Shown here one piece after another: positions 27,021-35,581 of a stretch of DNA of 64,000 bases. Position numbers and translations under genes: made by a program. This DNA comes from Amycolatopsis sp. CA-128772 (GTDB taxonomy: Bacteria; Actinomycetota; Actinomycetes; Mycobacteriales; Pseudonocardiaceae). Below the pieces are notes generated by a model. It did not search any database. It was not told the origin of the DNA and worked only from the letters and a program-made list of their open reading frames with translations. The DNA is taken from contig NZ_PPHG01000075.1 in assembly GCF_002904295.1 (NCBI RefSeq), positions 124,001 through 188,000 on the forward strand, given 5' to 3'. Position 1 is the stretch's first letter, and every line of letters starts with the position of its first letter.

Positions 27021-27535
27021 CGCCGTCGGTCGCGTTCGGCGTCCTCACCTGGGCGGCGATCATCCTGCTGTGCTTCGGCCTGGCCGCCGTCCTGCGCGAA
27101 GTGCGGCTGCTGCGCGGGCTGGTCACCCGGACCACGGACGGGTACGCCGCCGCGCCGCCGGACCTGGACCTCGGCCCGGGGTTCGCCCGGAGCGGGATCG
27201 TGGTGGCCGTCGACTCCGGCTGCCCGCTGTGCCTGGCCGTCGTCGAACGGCTGGCCCGGCTCGGTGCGGACGCGACGCTGCTGACCCACGAACCGCTCGC
27301 CACGTGGACGGACCTCGCGCACGGGCTGCCGGTACTCAGCGATGGCGAAGCGTGGCGGTCGGTCTCCCACCTCTCGCCGCCGGTGCTGATGCTGCTCGAC
27401 GGCACCGGCCGCGTCCGGCGGCTTCAGCTGCCCGTGCGGGCCGCCGACGTGGACACCACCCTGGCCGGCTGGACCGGCCCGACGTCAGGAGGCGATACCG
27501 GTGACGCTGGTGTTGGCGCACATTCCCGGTCTTGA
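27017..27535 (+). CDS. Membrane-anchored thioredoxin-like protein, MauD-like
   Basis: A 172-residue protein. The N-terminal membrane anchor (FGVLTWAAIILLCFGLAAVL) is followed by an extracytoplasmic thioredoxin-fold domain with a CPLC redox motif in VDSGCPLCLAVVERLA and a cis-Pro-like SPPVLMLLDGTG region. ATG at 27017 overlaps the upstream stop. MauD-type proteins assist disulfide formation in exported proteins. The exported six-cysteine protein encoded next, and the MauE-like protein encoded divergently, are its natural partners. The 3' end overlaps the next gene by 35 bases. Confidence 0.8.
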   Translation: MTPSVAFGVLTWAAIILLCFGLAAVLREVRLLRGLVTRTTDGYAAAPPDLDLGPGFARSGIVVAVDSGCPLCLAVVERLARLGADATLLTHEPLATWTDLAHGLPVLSDGEAWRSVSHLSPPVLMLLDGTGRVRRLQLPVRAADVDTTLAGWTGPTSGGDTGDAGVGAHSRS

Positions 27536-28067
27536 CCGGCCCGCGGCCGGCGCCGCGGACACCCGCGCGGGCCGGAAGCTCAAGCCCGGCGGCACCCGGC
27601 GGGCGTTCCTGCGCGCGGTGGCCCTCGGGGCTTTGACGATCGGCGCGACGGCCCTGGACTGGACCGGCCTGTCCCGCACCCGGCGGGCGAACGCCGAGTT
27701 CAGCCCGTACGGCATGCCGGGCTACGACCGCAACGACTGCCGCGACGCCTACCCCAGCGGCTACGCGGAACTGCCCGACACCAGCGGCGCCTACGCGAAC
27801 ACCTACGCCGCCTGCTTCGGCGGCTTCTGGCGGGGCAGCACGTACTGCGACGCGGGCTGGCACAAGTACGGCACCTGGAACGAGGGCGGCATCCAGGTCG
27901 ACCACCAGCCGGTGGCCAACACCTGCGGCCAGTTCGTCGGCAAGAACGCCTGGCGGTGGACGACCCCGGACCAGAAGGTCTACCGCTGCTCCGACGGCTT
28001 TTCGACGTTCTGGGGCGCCGGCTACACCGGCCAGACGTACCTGACCATCTGCCGGGCCGCCCTTTGA
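27501..28067 (+). CDS. Tat-exported cysteine-rich protein, MauA-like context
   Basis: A 188-residue protein. A long n-region carries a twin-arginine-type signal (TRRAFLRAVALGALTIG, residues ~32-48). The mature part of ~120 residues has six cysteines (in NDCRD, AACFGG, TYCDAG, NTCGQ, YRCSD and TICRA) and many Trp and Tyr residues. GTG at 27501 is the start, within the end of the MauD-like gene. Leader, size, cysteine and tryptophan content, and MauE/MauD-like neighbours recall the small subunit of methylamine dehydrogenase. However, I see no large subunit and the sequence is not clearly homologous. Three disulfides made by the neighbouring system are likely. Confidence 0.75.
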   Translation: MTLVLAHIPGLDRPAAGAADTRAGRKLKPGGTRRAFLRAVALGALTIGATALDWTGLSRTRRANAEFSPYGMPGYDRNDCRDAYPSGYAELPDTSGAYANTYAACFGGFWRGSTYCDAGWHKYGTWNEGGIQVDHQPVANTCGQFVGKNAWRWTTPDQKVYRCSDGFSTFWGAGYTGQTYLTICRAAL

Positions 28068-28225
28068 CGCACGCACCTGCCCGGCGCCGGTGGCACCCGC
28101 TGACCATCGCCGCCGGGCTCCTGCTCGCCGCCGGGGTGGCGAGCGCCCTCGTCCCGTGGCTGGTACCCAGCGCGTGGCTCGTGATGTGCGCGGCGGCCGG
28201 GTTCGCCACCAGCGGCTCCAGTTGA
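28064..28225 (+). CDS. Small membrane protein (53 aa)
   Basis: TTG at 28064 overlaps the stop of the Tat-exported protein gene (TTGA). It encodes 53 residues: a basic start (APARRRWHPLT) and a hydrophobic body with one long or two short helices (AAGLLLAAGVASALVPWLV then AWLVMCAAAGFA). Translational coupling and the hydrophobic pattern support a real product. The function is unknown; it may associate with the downstream membrane protein. Confidence 0.55.
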   Translation: MTHAPARRRWHPLTIAAGLLLAAGVASALVPWLVPSAWLVMCAAAGFATSGSS

Positions 28226-28243
28226 AGCCGGAACTCGGCCTTC

Positions 28244-28807
28244 GTGCTGAGCTCGCCGGTCTGGCGAGGCACCCCGGTACTGGCGTTCTGCGCCGGACTC
28301 GTCGGCGGCGGCGCCCTGACCGCGGTCGTCCTGATCGTGGCCGGTTCCCTGCTGCGCGCACCGTTGCCGGCGGCCGTCCGCTGGGCGCTGGTGGCCGGGG
28401 CGCTGCTGGCCGTGCTGCTGCGCGAAACGGGCGTGTGGTCGTTCAAGCTGCCGGAAAACCGGCGGCTCGTGCCGGACACCGTGTTCCGGCTCGGCCGGCA
28501 CCTCGGGCCGCTGCAGTTCGGGCTCGAGATGGGCACCGGCGCGCGCACCTACCTGCCCAGCGGCCTGCCGTACGCCGCCGCGGTCGCCGTCGCCCTGACC
28601 GCGTCCGTCCCCGCGGCGCTGTGCGCGGGCGCGGGGTTCGGGCTCGGCCGGGCGCTCATGACCACGGCGAACCTGCGTTACGACGGCGACAACGGCTGGG
28701 ACGGCGAATGGCGGGCCCACGGCCGGGAACTGAGGTTCCTGACCGGGGCCGCCTTCGTCGTCCCGCTCGCCGCCATCGCCGTCACGGCGTGGTCTGGTAC
28801 GCCCTGA
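28244..28807 (+). CDS. Integral membrane protein of unknown function
   Basis: A 187-residue protein with about four to five membrane helices (FCAGLVGGGALTAVVLIVAG; RWALVAGALLAVLL; PYAAAVAVALTASVPAALCA; LTGAAFVVPLAAIAVT). A middle loop (ENRRLVPDTVFRLGRHLGPLQFGLEMGTG) is of the kind seen in MauE/DsbD-like cofactors but has no paired cysteines. GTG at 28244, 18 bases after the small membrane gene, is the probable start. The 3' end overlaps the convergent protease gene by 26 bases. It probably belongs to the redox-maturation operon. Confidence 0.7.
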   Translation: MLSSPVWRGTPVLAFCAGLVGGGALTAVVLIVAGSLLRAPLPAAVRWALVAGALLAVLLRETGVWSFKLPENRRLVPDTVFRLGRHLGPLQFGLEMGTGARTYLPSGLPYAAAVAVALTASVPAALCAGAGFGLGRALMTTANLRYDGDNGWDGEWRAHGRELRFLTGAAFVVPLAAIAVTAWSGTP

Positions 28808-31800
28808 GCACCGTCTGGGTGAGCGCGTTGCCGTCGGTGTCGCGGGAGGTGATGCGCAGGGACACGAATCCCTCGCCCGCCGGGTTGCGCACCACCGCGA
28901 GGCCGCCGTTCCCGATGCGCGCGGTGGGCGCCGGCGTCCACGTCGAGCCGTCGTCGGCCGATGTTTCGACCCGCAGGTCCGCCAGCCGGAGCTCGCCCGC
29001 GCCCGGCTGGCGCTGCGCGGTCAGCGCGAGCACGAACGGCCGGCCCGCCGGGGCCCGGCTCTGGTCGTCGACCGCGCCTTCGGCCCGCACGACCATGAGC
29101 GGCAACGGGGCCGCCGGCGCCGCCAGGCCCGGCTCGTGGAACGTCCAGGCCACGTCCACCTGCGTGCCGACCACCGACCACGGCACACTGCGGGTGCCCG
29201 TCGAGTGCAGCGTGTAGGTACCGCCGCCGTCCGGGATCGGGAGTGCCCCGATGGCCGGGTTGTCGGCGGTGCCCAGCACCACGCCGTCGCGCGCCAGCGT
29301 CGCCGTGCCGGTGAGGCCACCCGGCGGCGAGGTGTACTGCTGCGGGTCGCTGCCCGAGACCAGCGGGATCGCGTACGCCAGCTGGTTGCCGGCGCGGACC
29401 ACGCCCCAGCCGTCCTGCGGGTCGCCGAAGGCGGGCCCGACCGGGGCGCGGTTCCACCCCGAGTGCTCCCACCCGGGCCGGTAGGTGCGGTACGAGTAGT
29501 TGTTCTCCGCGTCGGTCAGCGGGTCCGGGTACACCGCCACGACGTGCTGCCAGCGCAGGCCGGGCGTGTAGTACTCGGTGCGCCGGCTCGGCAGGGCGTG
29601 CGCCACGATCTCGTAGGTCCCGCTGTCGGCGCCCGGGAACCCGAAGGTGACGTCGTCCAGGCGCAGGCTCTGCGCCGGTTTGCCCTGCGTGTGGTAGCGC
29701 GCGTCGACCACCGCGAGGTCGCGGTCGCGCACCCGGAACACCGGGTCGGCCGGGACGCGGCCGCGGACCAGCAGCGCCAGCTGGTAGACGTAGCCGTTCG
29801 GGTCCACCCCGGGTGGCCGGGCGGCCAGCGTCGCCCGGAAGTACAGCGCGTAGGTGTGGCTGGTGACCTGCCGGTCGGAGCCGGCCGCGTAGAGCTCGTT
29901 GCCCGGCTGGATGGTCCAGGCCAGCGTGCTGGTGCGCGTTCCGGCCGGGTTCCCGGACACCAGGCCGAGCTCGCCGCCCTGGAGCCGGGCGTCGGGTCGG
30001 TCGACCACCGCACGCACCGGTTTGCCCGCGCGGGCGTCCAGGGTGATCGCGACGTCGCCGGTCACCGGCTGGTCCGGCCGCGAGAACGCGGTCACCGCGG
30101 CCGGCCGGATCTGGCCCGCCGGGTCGCCGGACACGTCGAACGCGTTGAGGTCGTAGGTGCCCTTGGGCACCCGCACCACCGCCGTGCCGTCCGCGGCGAA
30201 CGGGCGGACGCCGAAGGCCGCGCCGGTCGCGGTGTCGACCAGGGTGGCGACGCCCGCGGTGAACTTCCCGTCCCGGCCGATCATCCGCACGGACACGTCA
30301 TGGCTTTCGCCCTCGAGGACCGCACCCAGTGCGGTCTGCACGGTGATCCCGGGTGCCGTCGCGGTCAGCCGGCCGCCGTACTGCCCGGCGCCGGCCGCGC
30401 CCGCCCGGAGGGTGACGCCGACGTCGGCGCTGCTGTGGGCGCCCACGACCACGGACGTGACGGACGGGGTGAACAGCTGCGCGGCAGCGCCGTCCGGTCC
30501 GGTGGCGGTGGCGGCGAGCGCCAGGGTGACGGGCGCGTCGCCGTCGTTGCGGTAGGTCACGGTCTTCGCGACGGCCTGGGCGTGCGGCCAAGCGAGGAAG
30601 CCGTAACCGAGGCTGCCGGTGGTGGCGGTGACCTGCTGGGTGACCGCGCGGCCCGCGTCGACCCGGCCGGCGCCCTGCTCGGCGACGCCGGCGGTGGGCT
30701 GGGCGGTGCTCGTCAGCGCGGCCTTGAGCCGGCCGGCGGGCCAGTCCGGGTGCCGCTGCACCAGGAGCGCCGCCGAGCCGGCGACGTGCGGCGCCGCCAT
30801 CGACGTGCCGGACAGCCTGGCGTAGCTGTCGCCGACCGGGGCGAGGTCGCCGTCGCGGGTGCCCGCGGCCCGGGCCGAAACGATGCCCTCGCCCGGTGCG
30901 GCGATGTCGGGCTTGACCGCGTGGTCGCCGACCCGGAAGCCGCGGTTGGAGAACGCGCTCGTGGTGTCCTGCGCCGACACGCTGCCGACCGCGAGCGCCG
31001 CGTCCGCCGCCGCGGGCGCGACCACCGGGCCGGGCTCGGGCAGGTCGATCGAACGGTCGTTGCCGGCCGGAGCGACGAACAGCGTGCCGTACCGGCCGGT
31101 GAGCGCGTTCACCGCCTGCGACACCGGATCGGTGCCGTCGGTCGCGTCGCCGCCGAGGCTCAGGTTCACCACGCGCACCTTCGGCGCGATCCACTCCAGG
31201 CCGGCGATGACCGCGGATTCCGGGCAGCCGTAGGCGACGCAGACCTTGCCGCTGATCAGCTGCGCCTCCGGCGCCACCCCGCGGTAGCGGCCACCGGAGG
31301 CGGCGCCGGTGCCCGCGATGATCCCGGCGACGTGCGTGCCGTGCCCGAGGTCGTCGCCGGCGTCGGGCCGGGTGCCGGTGAAGTCCTTCGTTTCCAGGAC
31401 CTTGCCGGCCAGGTCGGGGTGGTCGGCCTTGACGCCGGTGTCGAGCAGCCCGACCGTCACGCCGCGGCCGGTGTAGCCGGCCTGCCAGGCGGCCGGGCCG
31501 CCGATCTGCGGGACGCTGACGTCGAGCGCAGGTTCGGCCAGGCCGTCGAGCCAGACCTTGTCGATCCCGGCGCGCAGCGCCGAGCCGGCGGTGAGCCAGC
31601 GCCAGAACTCCGCGCCCCGGCGCCGGTCCTGGCGCAGCGCCGTGCCGCGCACGCTCGGCAGGTCGCGGACGGCCGCCGCGGCCGGCGGCCGCGGGGCGTC
31701 CGCCGCCGCCGGCCGGGTCACGATCAGCGGCAGGGCCGGCGCGGAGTCGGCGAGATGCTGCCGCAGCAGCTCCGAAACGTCGAACAACCGGGGATCCAGC

Positions 31801-32105
31801 CGGCCGGCGGCCACCAGGGGCAGCGCATCCGACGGCACCACGGTGAGGTCGCCGCTTTTCGCACCGGTGCGGGTTTCGCGGACGAAACCGACGCGCTCCC
31901 GGCCCGGGGCCGGTTCCACCGCGACCGCGTTCCCGCCGCCGGAATGCGGCAGCACCCGCACCCGGTCACCGGTGATCAGCGTGACCGTCTGCCCGGCGGA
32001 ATCGGACACCAGGGGCGTCCCGGCCGGTTTCGCCGCGGCCGGCGGCGAAACCGCGACCAGCGCGGCCACCACGACGCCCGTCATCGCCTTCTGTTTGCCA
32101 CGCAT
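28782..32105 (-). CDS. Secreted subtilisin-like (S8) serine protease, large multidomain
   Basis: A 1107-residue protein. The start is ATG at 32103-32105 behind GGAGGGGT. A Sec signal ends near residue 24 (AVSPPAAAKP). After a ~190-residue prodomain comes an S8 catalytic domain with Asp222 (GLLDTG), His255 (GHGTHVAG) and Ser435 (SGTSMAAPHVAG). The oxyanion Asn is in the APAGNDRS segment. The C-terminal ~600 residues are beta-rich repeats of Ig/fibronectin character. It is an extracellular protease for nutrient release or processing. It forms its own unit and overlaps the convergent membrane-protein gene by 26 bases. Confidence 0.93.
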   Translation of the reverse strand: MRGKQKAMTGVVVAALVAVSPPAAAKPAGTPLVSDSAGQTVTLITGDRVRVLPHSGGGNAVAVEPAPGRERVGFVRETRTGAKSGDLTVVPSDALPLVAAGRLDPRLFDVSELLRQHLADSAPALPLIVTRPAAADAPRPPAAAAVRDLPSVRGTALRQDRRRGAEFWRWLTAGSALRAGIDKVWLDGLAEPALDVSVPQIGGPAAWQAGYTGRGVTVGLLDTGVKADHPDLAGKVLETKDFTGTRPDAGDDLGHGTHVAGIIAGTGAASGGRYRGVAPEAQLISGKVCVAYGCPESAVIAGLEWIAPKVRVVNLSLGGDATDGTDPVSQAVNALTGRYGTLFVAPAGNDRSIDLPEPGPVVAPAAADAALAVGSVSAQDTTSAFSNRGFRVGDHAVKPDIAAPGEGIVSARAAGTRDGDLAPVGDSYARLSGTSMAAPHVAGSAALLVQRHPDWPAGRLKAALTSTAQPTAGVAEQGAGRVDAGRAVTQQVTATTGSLGYGFLAWPHAQAVAKTVTYRNDGDAPVTLALAATATGPDGAAAQLFTPSVTSVVVGAHSSADVGVTLRAGAAGAGQYGGRLTATAPGITVQTALGAVLEGESHDVSVRMIGRDGKFTAGVATLVDTATGAAFGVRPFAADGTAVVRVPKGTYDLNAFDVSGDPAGQIRPAAVTAFSRPDQPVTGDVAITLDARAGKPVRAVVDRPDARLQGGELGLVSGNPAGTRTSTLAWTIQPGNELYAAGSDRQVTSHTYALYFRATLAARPPGVDPNGYVYQLALLVRGRVPADPVFRVRDRDLAVVDARYHTQGKPAQSLRLDDVTFGFPGADSGTYEIVAHALPSRRTEYYTPGLRWQHVVAVYPDPLTDAENNYSYRTYRPGWEHSGWNRAPVGPAFGDPQDGWGVVRAGNQLAYAIPLVSGSDPQQYTSPPGGLTGTATLARDGVVLGTADNPAIGALPIPDGGGTYTLHSTGTRSVPWSVVGTQVDVAWTFHEPGLAAPAAPLPLMVVRAEGAVDDQSRAPAGRPFVLALTAQRQPGAGELRLADLRVETSADDGSTWTPAPTARIGNGGLAVVRNPAGEGFVSLRITSRDTDGNALTQTVLRAYQTTP

Positions 32106-32287
32106 GTCAGGAACCCCTCCGCCGAGCTCGTTACCCATTGCCGAACCGCACAATGCCCCAGTTGTCGCCGGCGTTTTCGACCGCGCGGTACGTTACACGC
32201 CATCGGCGCGCGTTTCGGTCTTCCGGATTCGCGAATCACCCGGGTGTCGCAATGGGAAATAAATCTCGAAGAGGGCCGGGAAATCGG

Positions 32288-32320
32288 CGCGCCCGCCGGA
32301 AGCGGACTCCGGCGGGCGCG
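32288..32320 (-). terminator. Terminator hairpin after the trypsin-like protease gene
   Basis: CGCGCCCGCCGGA (32288-32300) pairs perfectly with 32308-32320 around a 7-base loop. It lies 16 bases beyond the stop codon of the minus-strand protease gene, and the rest of the 231-base gap is the promoter region of the S8 protease. Confidence 0.85.
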
Positions 32321-32336
32321 ATCGGTCGGATACCGG

Positions 32337-33314
32337 TCAGAAACCGGCCGCCTGGGCGGCGTTGAGCACCGGGACCCACGTGTTCGACGCGGTGCGCGCG
32401 TAGAACGAGTTGGTGGACCGGTCACTGCCGGAGGTCACCGCGAGCAGCTGGTTGCTGCCGTTGATCACCGGGCCGCCGCTCCAGCCGCCGAACGCGACGC
32501 AGTTGTTGGTGAACAGGTAGGTGTCGCCGTTGAAGCCGCCGACGTCCCGGCCGTTGCCGATGCAGTGCAGCTGGTTCTGGCCGCCGTACTGCTCCTGCGG
32601 GTAGCCGTGGGTGTCCCAGCCGTTGATCGTGCCGGAGTTGTTCGACAGCCAGCCGAGGCCGCCGACCACGTTGGTGATCTTGCTGGCGCCCTGCGCGGCG
32701 ATCGCCACGGTCGCCACGTCGTCCTCGTGGGTGACGCCGTCGTTGCCGTGGTTGAAGTACGTCGTCGGGATCCAGAACGTCGCCGCGTTCCACGTGCCCA
32801 GCGGCCGGCTGTTGTTGTCGTAGGAGGGGATGAAGATGAGGTTCTGGCTCCAGAGCTGCTGGTTGGCCGCGCCCTGGAACACGCAGTGGGCCGCGGTGGC
32901 GACCACGCTCTTGCCGGTGGAGTTGATCACCGAGCCGGAACAGACGTAGGTGAGGTTGTCCCGGGGGTTGACGAAGAAGATCTTCCCGGTCACCCGGGAC
33001 TTGAAGTCCGCGGTGTAGGGCCGGGCGACCTGCGCGTTGCCGAACTGGTCACCGCCCGGGGTGAGCACCGGCGAGGCGGCCCGGGGCTGGGCCGCCACCT
33101 TGGGGGCGTCCTGGGCGACGGGTCTGGCGCTGCGCAGCCGCTCGGGCGTCCAGAACTTCTCCGCCTGCCCCTGGGTGAGCCGGTCGACCCGGGGTGACTG
33201 CACGACGCCGTCGGCCGGCGCGGCCGACGCGACCGGCGCCGAGACGAGCACGGCCCCCGCCACCAGCCCGGCCGAAGCCAGGAATGTTTTCAGCCGCAAC
33301 GCACGAATTCCCAT
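32337..33314 (-). CDS. Secreted trypsin-like serine peptidase (S1/V8-like)
   Basis: A 325-residue protein. The Sec signal ends near residue 32 (APVASAAPAD), a short propeptide follows, and the chymotrypsin-fold domain carries the triad His143 (VATAAHC), Asp199 (HEDDVATVAI) and Ser279 (GGWSGGPV). ATG at 33312-33314 with GGAGGAGGAG just upstream is the start. The low-specificity, glutamyl-endopeptidase-like group is common in Streptomyces and Amycolatopsis. It is probably transcribed alone, and the hairpin at 32288-32320 separates it from the S8 protease. Confidence 0.92.
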   Translation of the reverse strand: MGIRALRLKTFLASAGLVAGAVLVSAPVASAAPADGVVQSPRVDRLTQGQAEKFWTPERLRSARPVAQDAPKVAAQPRAASPVLTPGGDQFGNAQVARPYTADFKSRVTGKIFFVNPRDNLTYVCSGSVINSTGKSVVATAAHCVFQGAANQQLWSQNLIFIPSYDNNSRPLGTWNAATFWIPTTYFNHGNDGVTHEDDVATVAIAAQGASKITNVVGGLGWLSNNSGTINGWDTHGYPQEQYGGQNQLHCIGNGRDVGGFNGDTYLFTNNCVAFGGWSGGPVINGSNQLLAVTSGSDRSTNSFYARTASNTWVPVLNAAQAAGF

Positions 33315-34148
33315 CTCTCCTCCTCCGATTGAATGCACGAACAATTCGGCGCGCACGACAAAAGGGACTGTCGCGCACCGGCGGAACGGCACCGAAATTC
33401 GGCCGGCTTCCGATCCCCCGTGATCGGATGACCCGGCAACCCGCTGCGGCAGGGGCAGATCGGCGCCGTCACACAGTGTTCCAACGTCCCGAAGAGGCGT
33501 CAAGATGAATGAACCGCCGGAAATGTCATGATTCTTTTCCGCCTGCACGCCGGTAAAGAATCGTGAAACTTACCGGCGCCAATTCGCCCGCCCGGACCAG
33601 TGGTGGGGCACGATCGGGCTATGGCGGGGTGCGCCCGATTACCAACGCCGCCGGGATCGCGTCAACGCCCTGACGGGCAGGCTTTCCAGCCCGCACGGCA
33701 CCCCGGCCCGCGACCGCCCGGCCACGGAAGCGCCGGGACCTGCGTCGACAGGACCCGGCACCCACCCGGCGGTGCACCCGTTGCGCCACCGGCAGGAAAC
33801 GGCCTGCTCCGCCCGTCCTGCGACCTCCCGGACGTGCGGCGCCGGTTTCCTGTCGAACCCCGACCGGTCCGCCGGGCAGTTCATGAATCGTTTTCGGCGG
33901 ATCGCGTCCACGAGGCGTACGAGGTCTTCACCCGGACGCACTCCGTTACGCCGGGATTCGCATCGAAACCGTACCGTTACCGAAACCGGGGGTTAGGGGT
34001 GAAACGTCCGGGCCGGGTATCCCGACTAGTACAGCGGGTGACCATCCCGCTACGCGAAACGGAGCAGCCGGCTGGGCTACCCGCACGAGAGCTGGTTCGC
34101 CGGGATGCGGCCCGACGATTCAGGCCACTTTGTGGGGACGGGGAGAAG
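33315..34148. other. 834-base region without a convincing gene
   Basis: This gap holds the promoter region of the trypsin-like protease on the left and that of the two-component operon on the right. A plus-strand frame is open across 33600-34148 and runs into the histidine kinase. Its composition, amino-acid pattern (Pro/Arg-rich, no motif) and AT-rich patches do not look coding, so I treat the kinase as starting at 34149. I see no RNA gene or clear operator here. Confidence 0.5.
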
Positions 34149-34826
34149 ATGCGCCGGACATTCGTCGTCGCCGACATCGTTCGTCCTGCCGGGTACGAAG
34201 ACCGGCTCAAACGGGTGCTCACCGACCTGCACGACGGCCTCGGCCCGACGCTCACCGCCGCGGTGCTCGGGCTGCGCGCGGCCCGCGACCTGATCGCCCG
34301 CGACCGGGCGGGCACCGAGCGGCTCCTGGCCCGGCTCGAAGACGAGCTCTACGGCGCGATCACCGACCTGCGCCGCCTCGTGGCCGACGCCCGCCCGCCG
34401 GCGCTCGACGACGCCGGTCTCGTACTGGCCGTGCGCCGGTACGCCACCACGCTGACCGACCGGGTGCCCGCCGAACACGGCCCGCTGCGGGTCGAGGTCC
34501 AGGTGCGCGGCGAACTGCCGGCGCTGTCGGCGGAGGTCGAGATCACCGCGTACCGGATCATCCGCGAGGCGCTGGTGAACGTGGCCCGCCACTCCGGGGC
34601 GCGGCAGTGCACGGTGCACCTCTGGCCGCTGGAGGGCGACCTGCACGTCGAGATCGTCGACGACGGCGTGGGCACGGACGGCGGCGCGCTGCCCGCGGTC
34701 GGCGGGACGGGGCTGCGGTCGATGCGGGAACGCGCCGGCGACCTCGGCGGCGGCTGCCGGGTCGAGCCGGTGTCCTCCGGCGGCACGCGGATCGCCGCGT
34801 GGCTCCCGATCGCCGCCGGGGAGTGA
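34149..34826 (+). CDS. Short NarL-type sensor histidine kinase without input domain
   Basis: A 225-residue protein holding only the catalytic core. It has the HisKA_3 dimerisation helix with phospho-accepting His28 (DLHDGLGPTLTAAVLGL) and a HATPase_c domain (ITAYRIIREALVNVARHSGA as the N box, IVDDGVGTDG, and GTGLRSMRERAGDLGG). There is no sensor, HAMP or membrane segment. ATG at 34149 follows GGGGACGGGGAGAAG. It is presumably cytoplasmic, with the signal delivered by a partner or by an N-terminal region not recognised here. It is paired with the response regulator 3 bases downstream. Confidence 0.85.
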   Translation: MRRTFVVADIVRPAGYEDRLKRVLTDLHDGLGPTLTAAVLGLRAARDLIARDRAGTERLLARLEDELYGAITDLRRLVADARPPALDDAGLVLAVRRYATTLTDRVPAEHGPLRVEVQVRGELPALSAEVEITAYRIIREALVNVARHSGARQCTVHLWPLEGDLHVEIVDDGVGTDGGALPAVGGTGLRSMRERAGDLGGGCRVEPVSSGGTRIAAWLPIAAGE

Positions 34827-34829
34827 GCG

Positions 34830-35480
34830 GTGTTCGGCACCCTGCGCGTTCTCGTGGTGGACGACCACCCCGTCTTCCGGGCCGCGCTCTGCGCGATGCT
34901 CGACGCCACCGACGGCATGGAGGTCGCCGGGGAAGCCGCCGACGGCCTGACCGCCGTCTCCGACGCGGCCCGGCTGGAACCCGACGTCGTGCTGATGGAC
35001 CTGAACCTGCCCGACCTGGACGGCGTCGAGGCCACGCGGCGGATCGTCGGCGCGAGCCCGCACACCGGCGTGCTCATGCTGACCATGTTCGAGAACGAGG
35101 CCGCGGTGTTCGCCGCCATGCGCGCGGGCGCCCGCGGTTACCTGCTCAAGGGGGCGCGCAACGAGCAGATCGTCCGCGCGGTCCGGGTGATCGGCGACGG
35201 CGAAGCCATTTTCAGCCCGGCGATCGCCACCCGGGTCCTGTCCCTGCTGGGCACGGCGACCCCGCGCGACGAGTCGTTCCCGCGGCTCACCCTGCGGGAG
35301 AAGGAAATCCTGCGGCTCGTCGCGCAGGGCATGGGCAACGCGTCGATCGCCGAAGAGCTGGTGCTGAGCCAGAAGACCGTGCGCAACCACGTGTCCCACA
35401 TCTTCCGCAAGCTCCGGGTCACCGACCGCACCCAGGCCATCGCGAAAGCCCGCGAGGCCGGCATTGCCCGATCGGAGTAA
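34830..35480 (+). CDS. NarL/FixJ-type response regulator
   Basis: A 216-residue protein. The receiver domain has the acidic pair in VVDDHP, phospho-acceptor Asp57 (VLMDLNLPD) and Lys in YLLKGA. The LuxR-type helix-turn-helix is at residues ~150-215 (LTLREKEILRLVAQGMGNAS, then VLSQKTVRNHVSHIFRKL). GTG at 34830 lies 3 bases after the kinase stop, so they form a two-component pair. Location next to the eCIS locus makes the eCIS promoters possible targets (inference). Confidence 0.92.
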   Translation: MFGTLRVLVVDDHPVFRAALCAMLDATDGMEVAGEAADGLTAVSDAARLEPDVVLMDLNLPDLDGVEATRRIVGASPHTGVLMLTMFENEAAVFAAMRAGARGYLLKGARNEQIVRAVRVIGDGEAIFSPAIATRVLSLLGTATPRDESFPRLTLREKEILRLVAQGMGNASIAEELVLSQKTVRNHVSHIFRKLRVTDRTQAIAKAREAGIARSE

Positions 35481-35581
35481 GGAAAGCGGGACAGATCGGG
35501 ACTCGGAGTCCCTGTTCGCCGGCCGCCCGCGGCCCGATCCTTGGTGGGGGAACCGTCGTCGTTCGAGGGAGGGCTTCGCCG

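Noticed and set aside
29136..33197. Very long plus-strand open frame across the protease genes
   Set aside because: It is antisense to the S8 and trypsin-like proteases, which have full catalytic motifs. Long antisense frames are normal at 72% GC.
33600..34148. N-terminal extension of the histidine kinase
   Set aside because: The frame is open upstream but has non-coding composition and no motif. ATG at 34149 with a good ribosome binding site and His28 at the expected place is preferred.
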